From positions 62,001 through 126,000 of the forward strand of contig CAMBEK010000003.1 in NCBI GenBank assembly GCA_945865565.1: a stretch of DNA of 64,000 nucleotides. Direction: 5' to 3'. Both the position numbers and the translations under genes were made by a program. Numbering within the stretch: position 1 is the first letter of the stretch; every line of letters begins with the position of its first letter. The notes beneath the pieces were generated by a model. The model saw only the letters and a program-made list of their open reading frames with translations. It had not been told where the DNA came from and did not search any database. This document shows positions 54,126 to 62,926 of the stretch, piece by piece. Source of the stretch: Pseudobacteriovorax antillogorgiicola (GTDB taxonomy: Bacteria > Bdellovibrionota_B > Oligoflexia > Oligoflexales > RGVZ01).

Positions 54126-54479
54126 ATGAACTTTGAAGGAATAAAAAGCAAGGGACTGGAAATGGGGCACGACATCCAGCATCGGGTTGTCGATCAGTGG
54201 CAATCTGATTCCGCTTTACGCCGCGCCAGCATCAACGTCGGCCGGCCAGAGCGGATTGTCAGCGGGGTAGTGGGATCACTCCTGGTCCTGCTTGGAATGC
54301 GGCGTCCCGGCACCGTCAATCGACTGGTAAGTCTGGCCGGTGCGGACCTCGTACTCCGCGCTGCCTGTGGGCACTGTAACGTCTATAAAGCACTAAACTT
54401 TTCGACGGTTTCCCCACATGAAAAAGAGGGCCGCCGGACCCTCTCTGAACCAAGGCTGGCACGCAAGTCAGCCGCCTGA
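54126..54479 (+). CDS. DUF2892 (YgaP transmembrane-type) protein
   Basis: A 117-residue protein. After a 35-residue soluble lead comes ASINVGRPERIVSGVVGSLL, a short membrane hairpin (about 44-72) and the conserved Cys-containing end AACGHCNVYKALNF. This is the YgaP-like two-helix domain of unknown role. The C-terminal 25 residues are basic. GGGGGAGG precedes the ATG. Confidence 0.75.
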   Translation: MNFEGIKSKGLEMGHDIQHRVVDQWQSDSALRRASINVGRPERIVSGVVGSLLVLLGMRRPGTVNRLVSLAGADLVLRAACGHCNVYKALNFSTVSPHEKEGRRTLSEPRLARKSAA

Positions 54480-54556
54480 TTGGCTCTTGACTTTTAAGCC
54501 CCCTCGCCATAATCCAACCGCTTGCGATGTTGCGCCCGCAACACTGCAAGTGGCCT

Positions 54557-54633
54557 GGCGAGGTAGCTCAGATGGTTAGAGCGGTGGATTCATAACCCAC
54601 AGGTCGGGAGTTCGATTCTCCCCTTCGCCACCA
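54557..54633 (+). tRNA. tRNA with CAT anticodon (tRNA-Met; tRNA-Ile2 not excluded)
   Basis: A 77-base cloverleaf with encoded CCA. Acceptor stem GGCGAGG pairs with CTTCGCC (one G-U), D-arm AGCTCAGATGGTTAGAGC, anticodon loop TTCATAA, T-arm with GTTCGATTC, discriminator A. The anticodon stem has one terminal A-C mismatch (A before the loop). It resembles elongator Met; a CAT tRNA modified to lysidine (Ile) cannot be excluded. Divergence of the stem is unremarkable. Confidence 0.9.
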
Positions 54634-54658
54634 TTCCCTTTTCTGACACAATCCCCTC

Positions 54659-56686
54659 ATGCAAACCAACTTTCAAAACCAGGCACAAGCTGCCAGCACT
54701 TCGTTTTTTCGCATTGCGACGTTTTGCGCGGTTCTGTTCCTTTGCCACCGGCTGACCTCCTTTGGGATCTTCGCCCGGGGATTTCCCGACATGGGGCTGC
54801 TTCATCTTGCCCAAAGTTTTCTCACGGGAGCGGCCAGCGACCTGTGGGTGGCAACCCTTTTAGGGATTATTGGGGCCCTGCCTGCTTTCGTTTTATCGGA
54901 GCGGTTTGCCAAATGGCTTGCCATCTCGGGTCTGTTCGCCCTCTCCATTCTCTTTGCAGCCCACCAGGGCTACATCGAGTTCTACCGGACGCCGATCATG
55001 GCCTTCCACCTGCGCTATCTCCTGGACCCAGAATTTCTCGGGGCTAGTGTCACTACCGCGTGGTCACCACTGATTGCAGTGAATATCCTCGCCGCCGTCC
55101 TGGCCGCTTTTTTAAGCACAAAAACCATCAAGAGTCCGAACCATTTGGCCATCCCGCTGCTGATCCTTTTAGCCGTGGCAATCCATGGCTTGCAGATTCG
55201 CTACCGCATCCAGTGGTTTGTCCCTGGCCCGATGCAGTTCAATCCGATCGAAAAAATCGCCCTGGACCTGCAACACACGATATTAATCCCGCCGCCGACA
55301 AGGTCAGAGGGCGAAAGATTTTCCAGGATGCGGCAGGCAGCCCGCAAGGCCGAATCGGAAAGCACCTCAGCGCGCAGCCGTCTACGCAGCCGACTCCGTG
55401 CCTCATTTCAGAAACTTATTTCAAACGGAAAAAAACCAGTGATCGCCGTGATGGCCCTGGAAACTTTCCGCCCGACTGAAATTGGCGCTTACCGCACTGG
55501 CCCGACATCATCATCATCAACAACAACCACCCCCGATGTGGATCTAACCCCAAACTTTGATCGCCTCAGCCGGATAGGGTTACTCTTTCGAGAAGCCTGG
55601 AGCAGCGGCACAGTCACCTGTGCCGGCCAAGAGGCCCTCTGGTGTGGCTATCCATCCGGGCTATTTACCTCGCTCATGCGATTTCGTACCGAATTTATGG
55701 TTTCGTGCATCCCCCAGGAAATCAAGTCATCTGGCGGGGATTCCATATGGATACATAATGGTCAGGGGAAGTTCGACAATCAGGTGAGTTTCTGGCTGCG
55801 GCACGGCGTCTCAAAAACAATTTCAGCCGCCGATTACCCGCCAGGAACACCGGGGAACAGTTGGGGGTTGAGTGACCTTGCCCTTGCCGATCGCGCCATC
55901 AGTGAAATCGCAATGGCTCGGGCACCGCGGGAACCCTTCCCCGATCGACGTGATGAAAAATCCTTCATTGCCCCATTTATCCTTACGGTCAGCAATCATA
56001 TTCCATGGGATCTCCCAGCCGACGCAAGTCCTGACATCTTGAACCTGATCGCACCGCCCGACCAAAACCAAAAAATGTGGAGAACCACCGCCTATACCGA
56101 CCAGGCCATTGGGAAGTTTGTCGCCGGGGCAAAGGCGCAAGGGTTATGGGAAAACATGATTCTGATTTTGGTCAGCGATCACGGAAATCTGGAACCAGGA
56201 AAGCACAATACAGGCGCTTCACCTGAGATGATCGATCCGCCAGCGCGCCGCCAGTCCCATATTGCATTGCTTTTGACGGGTGGCATTGTCGAATCGAATA
56301 TGGACGACCTGTCCCCGGTCCATGAACCGGTAGGACAAACTGGCGTTGCAGAACTAGTCCGCTGGATCACTTCGCCAGAGGGACGTGAGGTCCAACTGGA
56401 AACGCCTGACATCCTTTCATGGACACCACAGTGGCCGGTTTTAAGCGATCAGAATGAATCGCTGTTCCTTCCGGCACTTCACCAGAGCATCAACAAAAGT
56501 GATCTGAGTGTGGACCTGACTGAACCGCAAAACACACACGGCGATCTGCTCCCTGATGTGGATCCCTACGCCAGAGACGCCGCAATCGTTTATAAAGTCC
56601 TGACCGAATCGCCGGTGAGAGAGCCGTCAAGGGAGGGTGATCAAGCGCCCTTCAAAAACCGCCCCTCGTCGCGTGATGCGGACTGA
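54659..56686 (+). CDS. LtaS/phosphoglycerol-transferase-family membrane sulfatase
   Basis: A 675-residue inner-membrane protein with about five N-terminal membrane helices, then a periplasmic alkaline-phosphatase-fold domain from about residue 255. Metal and catalytic residues: Glu in AVMALETFRPTE, Thr in WSSGTVTCAGQEALWCGYPS, His in VSNHIPWDLP and Asp-His in LVSDHGNLEPG. The family transfers phosphoglycerol or phosphoethanolamine to envelope glycans (LtaS, MdoB). No clear Shine-Dalgarno precedes ATG 54659, which is 25 bases after the tRNA. Its 3' end overlaps the convergent flagellar gene by 46 bases. Confidence 0.82.
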   Translation: MQTNFQNQAQAASTSFFRIATFCAVLFLCHRLTSFGIFARGFPDMGLLHLAQSFLTGAASDLWVATLLGIIGALPAFVLSERFAKWLAISGLFALSILFAAHQGYIEFYRTPIMAFHLRYLLDPEFLGASVTTAWSPLIAVNILAAVLAAFLSTKTIKSPNHLAIPLLILLAVAIHGLQIRYRIQWFVPGPMQFNPIEKIALDLQHTILIPPPTRSEGERFSRMRQAARKAESESTSARSRLRSRLRASFQKLISNGKKPVIAVMALETFRPTEIGAYRTGPTSSSSTTTTPDVDLTPNFDRLSRIGLLFREAWSSGTVTCAGQEALWCGYPSGLFTSLMRFRTEFMVSCIPQEIKSSGGDSIWIHNGQGKFDNQVSFWLRHGVSKTISAADYPPGTPGNSWGLSDLALADRAISEIAMARAPREPFPDRRDEKSFIAPFILTVSNHIPWDLPADASPDILNLIAPPDQNQKMWRTTAYTDQAIGKFVAGAKAQGLWENMILILVSDHGNLEPGKHNTGASPEMIDPPARRQSHIALLLTGGIVESNMDDLSPVHEPVGQTGVAELVRWITSPEGREVQLETPDILSWTPQWPVLSDQNESLFLPALHQSINKSDLSVDLTEPQNTHGDLLPDVDPYARDAAIVYKVLTESPVREPSREGDQAPFKNRPSSRDAD

Positions 56687-57054
56687 AATGCCCCAAGACG
56701 AACCTTCAGCCTGCCCGCCGCCCTGCCCCGTTCTTCAATTTCGGTCATGGCTTGAGTGATCTGCTGCTGAAGGATGCGCGAAGACTCCTGACAGGGCAGA
56801 ATCCAAGTACGAACAAGACCCCGTCTGGCAGATTCCTGCTCTGCCAACCCAGATCCAAAGTCCTTTTCAAATTTCGAGACCATGGCATCAAGGTTGGCCC
56901 AAGCCATGCGTTGCAACTGAAAATATTCGTTAAATCGATCGTAATCCTGCTTATCAAGCGAATCTGCGGCAATGACACAGCGGGAACAAAAAAGATCCAC
57001 CACCTTTTTGATTGCATCGATGGCGCGATTCATTTTGGAGTCCAAATCAGCCAT
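56641..57054 (-). CDS. FliT/FlgN-like flagellar chaperone candidate
   Basis: A 137-residue, mostly helical cytoplasmic protein (MNRAIDAIKKVVDLF, YDRFNEYFQLQRMAWANLDA, EKDFGSGLAEQESARRGLVR). No firm family motif is visible, but size, charge pattern and the position directly after fliD (eight-base overlap) fit the export chaperone or FliS/FliT-type partner of the filament cap. A Cys pair (CSRC, residues about 23-26) is unusual. The 3' end overlaps the convergent sulfatase gene by 46 bases. Confidence 0.6.
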   Translation of the reverse strand: MADLDSKMNRAIDAIKKVVDLFCSRCVIAADSLDKQDYDRFNEYFQLQRMAWANLDAMVSKFEKDFGSGLAEQESARRGLVRTWILPCQESSRILQQQITQAMTEIEERGRAAGRLKVRLGAFQSASRDEGRFLKGA

Positions 57055-58411
57055 TTATTTTAGCCGCCATGCCATCTTGCTGTGACTGCATCATCTGCAT
57101 TTTTCCATTGAGATCGGCGAAGGTCTTCTGCAGGCGCTCATGTTTCTGATCCACGAGTCGCTGCTGACGCTCAATATTCTGGTCCTGCCGGCGGATATTT
57201 TGCTCAAGGCTCTTTTGCCGAAGGGAAATGACGCCAGAATCCCGATCCTGAAGTCCCTTGACTGCATTGCTGAGCTTTTCTGCAATGCCAGGCCCGCCTT
57301 CAGAACTTGCAAAGACCTTCATCACACCGTCGTAGTTGCTGGCCAGTGCTTTCTTGAGCTTGTCCTCGTTGATTTCCAACTGACCTGATTTTGCATTGGT
57401 CATCACACCCATATCAGCCAGCGACAACCCGCCACTGCCGGGAGCTGATTTTCCTCCGCTGACTTCAGATTGCAGGGAACTTATCGCTTGTCGCATGGAC
57501 GATGCCGCGCCAAGTGAAAGTTTTTCGCCTTCCTTGGGTGTCATCTGGTCCGACATGGCAGAGAAAACCTTGTTGTACTTGTCGACAAAATCCTTGACGC
57601 CCGTGGAAGTCGCATCCACATCCTGCGTGATGTTCAAACTGACGCTGGTTCCCGGCATTGCTTTTTTTGCAGTCAACTTAACGCCGTCGATCAGGTCCGA
57701 AAAACTGTTCTCAGCCCGTGAAACGTCGACGTCCTCGAATTTCATCGCGAGGTTTTTACCTTTCCCAATTTCCTTGAAATCAAGAAAGGTAGAATCAGGA
57801 TCAATTTTTATTTTGGCTTCTTCGCCGGTCTTTTCTGCACGCACCAAGAGTTTGTACGGTTCATCACCAATTCCCGTATTGACGATGGAGGCTTGAACCC
57901 CACCCGCCGTCGCATTGATCTTGTCGGCAACATCCTTCAGGGTGGACCCTGGTTCCAGCGTCACATCCAGATCGGGCAAACCCTTACCCCGCTCGATGGC
58001 CATGAATCCAAAACCTACTGATTTGCTTGCATCAGCAAAACCCTGCTCTAAAAATTTTGCCGAACCAGCTAGTTCCTTGACCTCGAAGTTGAACTGACCA
58101 GGCTTCAAGTTTTTTGCGGATTCAAGAAGTTCCGCTCCAATCACGTCGGGGTGCGAGGATTCAACCTTCAAACGCTGGAATTTTTCTGGCGCGCTTAAGC
58201 CACCAAGCTGCGTCGAAAGTTCGCCGAGGGCCGAGGTAAGTGCCGAATAGCCATTTTTTTCCTTGGCGAGGGCATCGCGTTTCTCGGTAAGAGAATCCAC
58301 GGCGGCCTTATCGCCGACCATGATTTTGTCGACAATCCCCATATCAACACTGCCTGGGCCCGCAGCACCGGCAATGGCATTCATGGGCGATCCTGATCCC
58401 TGGATCTTCAT
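57047..58411 (-). CDS. fliD: Flagellar filament cap protein FliD
   Basis: A 454-residue protein, exported by the flagellar secretion system, that caps the growing filament. N-terminal helical part with GIVDKIMVGDKAAVDSLTEK, the conserved ELAGSAKFLEQGFADASKS and a D2/D3-type middle (VSLNITQDVDATSTGVKDFV), then the C-terminal coiled coil (SLEQNIRRQDQNIERQQRLV, DLNGKMQMMQSQQDGMAAKING read as its ends). The start is ATG 58411 after GGAGG; the longer frame is rejected. No flagellin gene is in the window. Confidence 0.92.
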   Translation of the reverse strand: MKIQGSGSPMNAIAGAAGPGSVDMGIVDKIMVGDKAAVDSLTEKRDALAKEKNGYSALTSALGELSTQLGGLSAPEKFQRLKVESSHPDVIGAELLESAKNLKPGQFNFEVKELAGSAKFLEQGFADASKSVGFGFMAIERGKGLPDLDVTLEPGSTLKDVADKINATAGGVQASIVNTGIGDEPYKLLVRAEKTGEEAKIKIDPDSTFLDFKEIGKGKNLAMKFEDVDVSRAENSFSDLIDGVKLTAKKAMPGTSVSLNITQDVDATSTGVKDFVDKYNKVFSAMSDQMTPKEGEKLSLGAASSMRQAISSLQSEVSGGKSAPGSGGLSLADMGVMTNAKSGQLEINEDKLKKALASNYDGVMKVFASSEGGPGIAEKLSNAVKGLQDRDSGVISLRQKSLEQNIRRQDQNIERQQRLVDQKHERLQKTFADLNGKMQMMQSQQDGMAAKING

Positions 58412-58559
58412 CGTTTCGTTCCTCCAAGTGCAGGGCATTGTTGCCCCAGGGAGATGACGGCCGTCGGCCCACACGCTCCTGTCTGGCTTTCGGAGGATCG
58501 ACTGATTGGTTTAGAGAAAAATGATGGAGGGGGGCGTTACCGGAATCAAAAAAATTCAA

Positions 58560-58577
58560 ATACACTAATGAGTGCAT
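58560..58577. promoter_or_regulatory. Small dyad in the fliD upstream region
   Basis: ATACACT, the four-base spacer AATG, then AGTGCAT form an almost perfect dyad (one mismatch) 149 bases upstream of fliD. It lies in AT-rich sequence (58540-58620) next to an A/T-run region, as expected of a promoter or operator. The rest of the 58412-58648 stretch holds nothing else I can support. No sigma-28 or sigma-54 box was recognised. Confidence 0.3.
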
Positions 58578-58648
58578 AACCTTGGCTTGATAAAAAAAAT
58601 TTATGGATTGACAAAAATCGACGAAATTCTGAGTCGAAGCCGGTCATT

Positions 58649-58843
58649 ATGAGGCCTTAGCCCGTCATTCTGAGTCTCCGCCCGTCATTCTGAGTCTCCG
58701 CCCGTCATTCTGAGGCCGAAGGCCGAAGAATCTTTTCTTCAACGCGGAAGAAAGGATCCTTCGCTCCGCTCAGGATGACGAACAGCGGCTCAGGATGACG
58801 AACAGCGGCTCAGGATGACGTGATGCGACGCTCAGGATGAAGG
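58649..58843. repeat. Hairpin-repeat block 4
   Basis: The same repeat family between fliD's upstream region and the small lipoprotein gene. It starts with forward B arms, including a 20-base tandem CCCGTCATTCTGAGTCTCCG twice, then a full B unit (58700-58731), a reverse A unit (AAGGATCCTTCGCT, 58754-), and a 20-base tandem containing GGCTCAGGATGACG twice, then a final single arm. Confidence 0.83.
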
Positions 58844-58863
58844 TTCTATTTCTTCGAAAGAAT

Positions 58864-58892
58864 TGCCCCGCATGGCAAGACACCAAGCGGGG
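58864..58892 (-). terminator. Terminator-like hairpin after the small lipoprotein gene
   Basis: A perfect 7-bp GC stem (GCCCCGC 58864-58870 with GCGGGGC 58886-58892) and a 15-base loop lie 32 bases past the lipoprotein stop. On the minus strand it is followed only by AATTCTTTCG, a weak T-run, so the call is moderate. Confidence 0.55.
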
Positions 58893-58924
58893 CGTTAATT
58901 AGGGCGGCGCGCAATTATTAACGA

Positions 58925-59494
58925 TTAGAAGCCGTCGTTTTCTTCTTGTGCGACCATTTCTTCGGTTCGTTCTTCTTCTAGTTTCTGATTAAGGTACTCT
59001 TCATCATAGTACTCCCTGTCCGCTTGATGACCTCGCGGTATGGTAGCACTTTCAGGACTGGGAGCTTCATTATAACGACTTGGGTGAAATGGAGAGGCGA
59101 AGGACTCGGAACCGTTATTACTGGGTTGATTCATAGCCATAAAGGTATTCTGGCATGTCCGTAGGTCAGCGCCCAAAGTACGATCCGCCAGATCAACGCA
59201 ACCCGCCACCCTCCCCTCGAAAATTTCTTGAGCAAGGGGCGAGCTAGCGGCATAACTCCTCATTGCTTGGCAGACTTGGATTTGCTGCTCTTTTGCCGCA
59301 AACGCTTGCTCCCGACATTGTTCACGGGCTGCCTCCGCTCTCTCTTGGTTGGCGGCGGCCGAATTAGAGTAGTCTTTGAGCCCCCCGGTATTTTGATTCT
59401 GCGCTTTGCAGGAAACGGTGGCAGCAGCTGCGAACGTGCACAGGATTTGAAGAGCCAACCTGCGAGTCGTACTACATTTGCTCAATTGATTCAT
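58925..59494 (-). CDS. Small Cys-containing lipoprotein, unknown function
   Basis: A 189-residue predicted lipoprotein with a signal ending ATVSC (Cys about residue 29). The mature part is helical and Ala/Glu/Gln-rich (NQERAEAAREQCREQAFAAK, IQVCQAMRSYAA, GCVDLADRTLGADLRTCQN) with four Cys that could form two disulphides, then an acidic C-terminal tail (EEYLNQKLEEERTEEMVAQE). I do not recognise the family. The ATG 59494 lacks a strong ribosome site; a longer ATG at 59530 is possible. The upstream 59495-59669 region is AT-rich and probably carries its promoter. Confidence 0.6.
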   Translation of the reverse strand: MNQLSKCSTTRRLALQILCTFAAAATVSCKAQNQNTGGLKDYSNSAAANQERAEAAREQCREQAFAAKEQQIQVCQAMRSYAASSPLAQEIFEGRVAGCVDLADRTLGADLRTCQNTFMAMNQPSNNGSESFASPFHPSRYNEAPSPESATIPRGHQADREYYDEEYLNQKLEEERTEEMVAQEENDGF

Positions 59495-59669
59495 AATTGT
59501 GAGCACCCCAATATGGTTGTAATGAAACACAACTATCTATTCGGAATTTTTATAAATAAACTGACAATCAGAGCATTTCCGTCAAGATTTCGCGTAGATG
59601 GGCGAGGTCATTTCGAGCTCAAGCAGGCAAAGTCCCGTGCTGAAAAATCTCCGTCTCCAGGAGTGGGGC

Positions 59670-61313
59670 CTACGGAACCCGAAAAATCGTTTGGTTATCA
59701 AACGAAATAAGTGGCTTGAAGGATCGGTTCAGTTCATCGAACCCGATTTTAACGCTGCCCCCCAAATCCGGCACTGCGATGTGGGTGATTCCCATGCCTC
59801 GCATTGCATCTAAGCTCGCCGCAGGCTTCTCCAGCATGATCGAAATCCGGGACTGCAGTGGCTCCACAGAAAGTCCATGGGTCCAAATCCAGCCGCCGTA
59901 GGCTTGCACGTTGGTGCGACCCGTCAGTGAAAAGGACCAATACCTGTGATCCTCGTGGGAAGGGGACAGGATCAGCGCATCGAGTCGCAAGTGGCTGCGG
60001 GCCCACCCGGCAATGACCTGCTCTCCTGACGTCCAAAGCACAAGGGGTGCTTTCGGCGCGACAACCTGACCAATAAGGTTTGTGACACCGTCTAGTGAAA
60101 CAATAACCAGTGCTACGGCTGCGGTAGGCTTGAATTTCAACTGCGAAAAAAAACGAACCAATGGAATCGAAAATAAAAGCAGGGCCCACATCAGAAGTTT
60201 ACTGTTGTCCCAAGCCCAGGGCTGCAATTTGAATGCATTCATTGCGGCAAAGATAATAGCACCAGCAAGAAAACATGGATCTCGCCTGAATTCTTTTGAC
60301 GTGATGGCTGCGATCACGACGAGAGGCACGATCACGTTCCAGTTCACAATCCAAAATAAAAAAATCGATTGCCCTGTTTCGGACGCCATCCATCCAGGTG
60401 CCCAATCAAGACCAGAAACCTTGCTGCCAATGGCCGGCATGGTGATCAAAATCATCAACATGGCCACGATCAGCCCCGGCCCTGCGATGGTCATCCAATG
60501 ACGCAAAACGGCGCGGATGGCAGGGGGCGAGTGCCCGACATCAGTCACGCCATCAGTCACGATCATGACCAAAATCACCAAACTTAAAACCATGAATGAA
60601 TACACATGGGCCAAGGCAAGGCCAGGCAACAGGATCAGCAGGGCGACCATGGCTGCGCGAATCGAAAAACGATGAAAATGACGATGACGATGACTATGAC
60701 CCATGTGCAAGACGACCAGAAGAGTCGCAACCCCCAAGGCCAGTCCAGCCAAAAAAGTTCGCTGTGGCAGCAGCAATGAAAAAAGGGGAGTCAGCCAAAC
60801 TTGAGATAGTGGCCCAGACTTGATTCCACCCGATGCCGCCTCGAAAAGACTTGGGATGGCACCAGACACAAGGGCAGCAATAACGCGGGTTCCGCCTGCC
60901 AAGAATATCAAGACTGATAATACGCCGGCGGCCCAGGGACTGGCCCCCGCCCCGCGAAACAAGAAGTTCAGAGAAAAGCCTAAAATGGCGACGAACAACA
61001 GGCACGGCAAAAGCATCGACGCCTGAAAACCAAATCCGGAGCGAAGCAACAGTCCGGACAGGAGATTGATCAGCGGAGGATAAGAAAAAGTTTCATCAAA
61101 ACGAAGGATCCTTGGATCAAACCATCGCAAAAAAGGCTGCTCGGCAAACCACCAGGAGTGAGCCGCATGGAGTGACCAGTCTCCCCAAACATCAGGGAAA
61201 TCCGTCGCAATGGATCCGTCAGGAAGAAAAAAAAGACAGCGGGAAATGCACCACACAAGCAACAAGAGGACGAGGCTGCAGGGAATTAGCCCCATCCATC
61301 TTGACCGGGTCAA
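59670..61313 (-). CDS. GT-C-like multispan membrane protein
   Basis: A 547-residue inner-membrane protein with about ten hydrophobic segments and a soluble C-terminal domain (about 420-547). The early loop SIATDFPDVWGDWSLHAAHSWW and the C-terminal domain style (HEDHRYWSFSLTGRTNVQAY, MRGMGITHIAVPDLGG) fit lipid-linked-sugar GT-C glycosyltransferases; an exact acceptor is not identifiable. A His-rich loop (HMGHSHRHRHFHRF, about 215-228) is unusual. The likely TTG start at 61313 overlaps the upstream stop (TTGA); ATG 61295 is an alternative. Last gene of the rib-nusB chain. Confidence 0.6.
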   Translation of the reverse strand: MTRSRWMGLIPCSLVLLLLVWCISRCLFFLPDGSIATDFPDVWGDWSLHAAHSWWFAEQPFLRWFDPRILRFDETFSYPPLINLLSGLLLRSGFGFQASMLLPCLLFVAILGFSLNFLFRGAGASPWAAGVLSVLIFLAGGTRVIAALVSGAIPSLFEAASGGIKSGPLSQVWLTPLFSLLLPQRTFLAGLALGVATLLVVLHMGHSHRHRHFHRFSIRAAMVALLILLPGLALAHVYSFMVLSLVILVMIVTDGVTDVGHSPPAIRAVLRHWMTIAGPGLIVAMLMILITMPAIGSKVSGLDWAPGWMASETGQSIFLFWIVNWNVIVPLVVIAAITSKEFRRDPCFLAGAIIFAAMNAFKLQPWAWDNSKLLMWALLLFSIPLVRFFSQLKFKPTAAVALVIVSLDGVTNLIGQVVAPKAPLVLWTSGEQVIAGWARSHLRLDALILSPSHEDHRYWSFSLTGRTNVQAYGGWIWTHGLSVEPLQSRISIMLEKPAASLDAMRGMGITHIAVPDLGGSVKIGFDELNRSFKPLISFDNQTIFRVP

Positions 61314-62023
61314 TGGTAAACAAAAACGTTGAGTTCATCGCCTTCAAGCTCCGCCTTCAAGCGCAGAGCTGTGTTCAGTACGCCGTTGAAACTGTGCCGG
61401 CCAACCAAAAGATGAAACGCAATCGTATTGGGCATTGTCGAAATCAACTCACGCAGAACTTGAGCCAAAATCTCGTGGGATTCGTTGGCCATGATCAATT
61501 CCGGGGCAAGATAAAACCCTGCTGCGAGCGGAGACCATGCCCGCACCGTGGACACCACCGAGGCAATCCATGCAGTCGTTTCGCGGAAGTCATTGCCCGG
61601 ACGCGGCATCAGAAAAATGTAACGCGGAGGCTGGGTCATGGTATCGGTCAGCATCACCGACTCATGATCCGAAATCCCACGAATTGCTGCCTCGTTAAAG
61701 AGGTCTTCCATCGCGATGTGGTTCAGGAGCGAAGGCGCCTGAATTTCACCGCGACTGGAAATCCCGATCCAAAATGGACATTCTTTTACGGTCTCGCCCG
61801 AGGAAATATGAAAGTTGACCATTCGGCGATCTGGAATGCCAAGGGTTGGATCTCCGCCAGACGTGATCGCCCTTGAATCACCAGACTTGATGCTGATCTT
61901 GATATTTTCGAAGTCGGAACCGGACGCAGCAGATGATTTTGAGTCTGAAGGAGAAATCGATGGACCAGAGGAACTTGCCTCTTCAGGAATTCTTGGCCTG
62001 TCCGCTGACGGATTGACGATCAT
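61310..62023 (-). CDS. Unknown protein between nusB and the GT-C-like gene
   Basis: A 237-residue protein. The first 60 residues are Ser/Pro-rich and probably disordered. The rest is a compact alpha/beta domain (RRMVNFHISSGETVKECPFW, MEDLFNEAAIRGISDHESVM, ATRYIFLMPRPGND-like PPRYIFLMPRPGNDFRET, TIAFHLLVGRHSFNGVLNTA, ELEGDELNVFVYH). I do not recognise the family. The ATG 62023 has GGGAG seven bases upstream and lies inside the 3' end of nusB (41-base overlap), so it is translationally coupled. Confidence 0.6.
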   Translation of the reverse strand: MIVNPSADRPRIPEEASSSGPSISPSDSKSSAASGSDFENIKISIKSGDSRAITSGGDPTLGIPDRRMVNFHISSGETVKECPFWIGISSRGEIQAPSLLNHIAMEDLFNEAAIRGISDHESVMLTDTMTQPPRYIFLMPRPGNDFRETTAWIASVVSTVRAWSPLAAGFYLAPELIMANESHEILAQVLRELISTMPNTIAFHLLVGRHSFNGVLNTALRLKAELEGDELNVFVYH

Positions 62024-62450
62024 TCCCGTCTCCCCCGGCTTGGCCGGATTTGATGATGGCATCCAAAACACCATTGACGAATGCCCCGGACTGTTCGTTG
62101 CCATAGCGCTTCGCCAACTCAACAGCCTCGTTCAATATTACCTTAACCGGGGTATCAAAGGCTTGCAATTCGGCAAGAGCCATTCGCAAAACTGCCCGGT
62201 CGGTTACCGAAAGGCGGGTGAGCTTCCAATTTTTGGTGAAAGTCTCAATAAGCGGATCATTGTCATTACGTTTATCGAGGGTTGCGCGAACCAATTCCCT
62301 CATCATCTTGAGGGAGCTTTGGGGCACATTGAAATTTGCGGTGAAAGTCTCAAAGTGCGACGGGCTGAAGTAGTAAACCTTCTCCGACTCGCACTGGTAA
62401 AGAAACTGGACCGCAAAATCACGGGCAATGGTATTTCGATTGTCGCTCAT
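61983..62450 (-). CDS. nusB: Transcription antitermination protein NusB
   Basis: A 155-residue RNA-binding protein of rRNA antitermination. Family marks: ARDFAVQFLYQCESEKVY, RELVRATLDKRNDNDPLIET, KNWKLTRLSVTDRAVLRMAL, LQAFDTPVKVILNEAVELAK, RYGNEQSGAFVNGVLDAI. It overlaps ribH by four bases (ATGA), the common ribH-nusB linkage. Confidence 0.94.
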   Translation of the reverse strand: MSDNRNTIARDFAVQFLYQCESEKVYYFSPSHFETFTANFNVPQSSLKMMRELVRATLDKRNDNDPLIETFTKNWKLTRLSVTDRAVLRMALAELQAFDTPVKVILNEAVELAKRYGNEQSGAFVNGVLDAIIKSGQAGGDGNDRQSVSGQAKNS

Positions 62451-62890
62451 GCCTTGCCTTCCAATTGAGCCAGAACCTTGATCATCTCCAGGGCCGCCTG
62501 GGCTGCATCGCGCCCCTTGTTGCCCCCCTTGATCCCGCTCCGAGCCAATGCCTGTTCAATAGTGTTTGTGGTCAAAATACCAAAAATAACGGGGACCCCG
62601 GTTTCAACCGTGAGGTTCATGATTCCACTGGCAACCGGACCGCAGACATAGTCAAAGTGGGGGGTCTCACCCCGAATAACCGCACCAAGACAGATCACTG
62701 CTGAATATTTGCCGCTCCGGACAGCCTTGGCAGCAACCACAGGAATCTCAAAGCTGCCTGGAACCCAGACCACCGAAACCAGGGCATCCTTGATTCCGCT
62801 GTCACGCAGACAGTCTGTCGCCCCGACCAAAAGGGAACGGGTGATCATGTCGTTGAACCTTGCCACGACGATTAGAATCTTTTTTTCCAT
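62447..62890 (-). CDS. ribH: 6,7-dimethyl-8-ribityllumazine synthase
   Basis: A 147-residue riboflavin-pathway enzyme. It has VVARFNDMITRSLLVGATDC, VVWVPGSFEIPVVAAKAVRS, AVICLGAVIRGETPHFDYVC (active-site His in TPHFDYV) and PVIFGILTTNTIEQALAR. GGGGGTGACGC precedes the ATG. Its stop overlaps nusB. Confidence 0.96.
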   Translation of the reverse strand: MEKKILIVVARFNDMITRSLLVGATDCLRDSGIKDALVSVVWVPGSFEIPVVAAKAVRSGKYSAVICLGAVIRGETPHFDYVCGPVASGIMNLTVETGVPVIFGILTTNTIEQALARSGIKGGNKGRDAAQAALEMIKVLAQLEGKA

Positions 62891-62926
62891 GCGTCACCCC
62901 CGGGGAACAATGCCGCTCAAAAAAAG

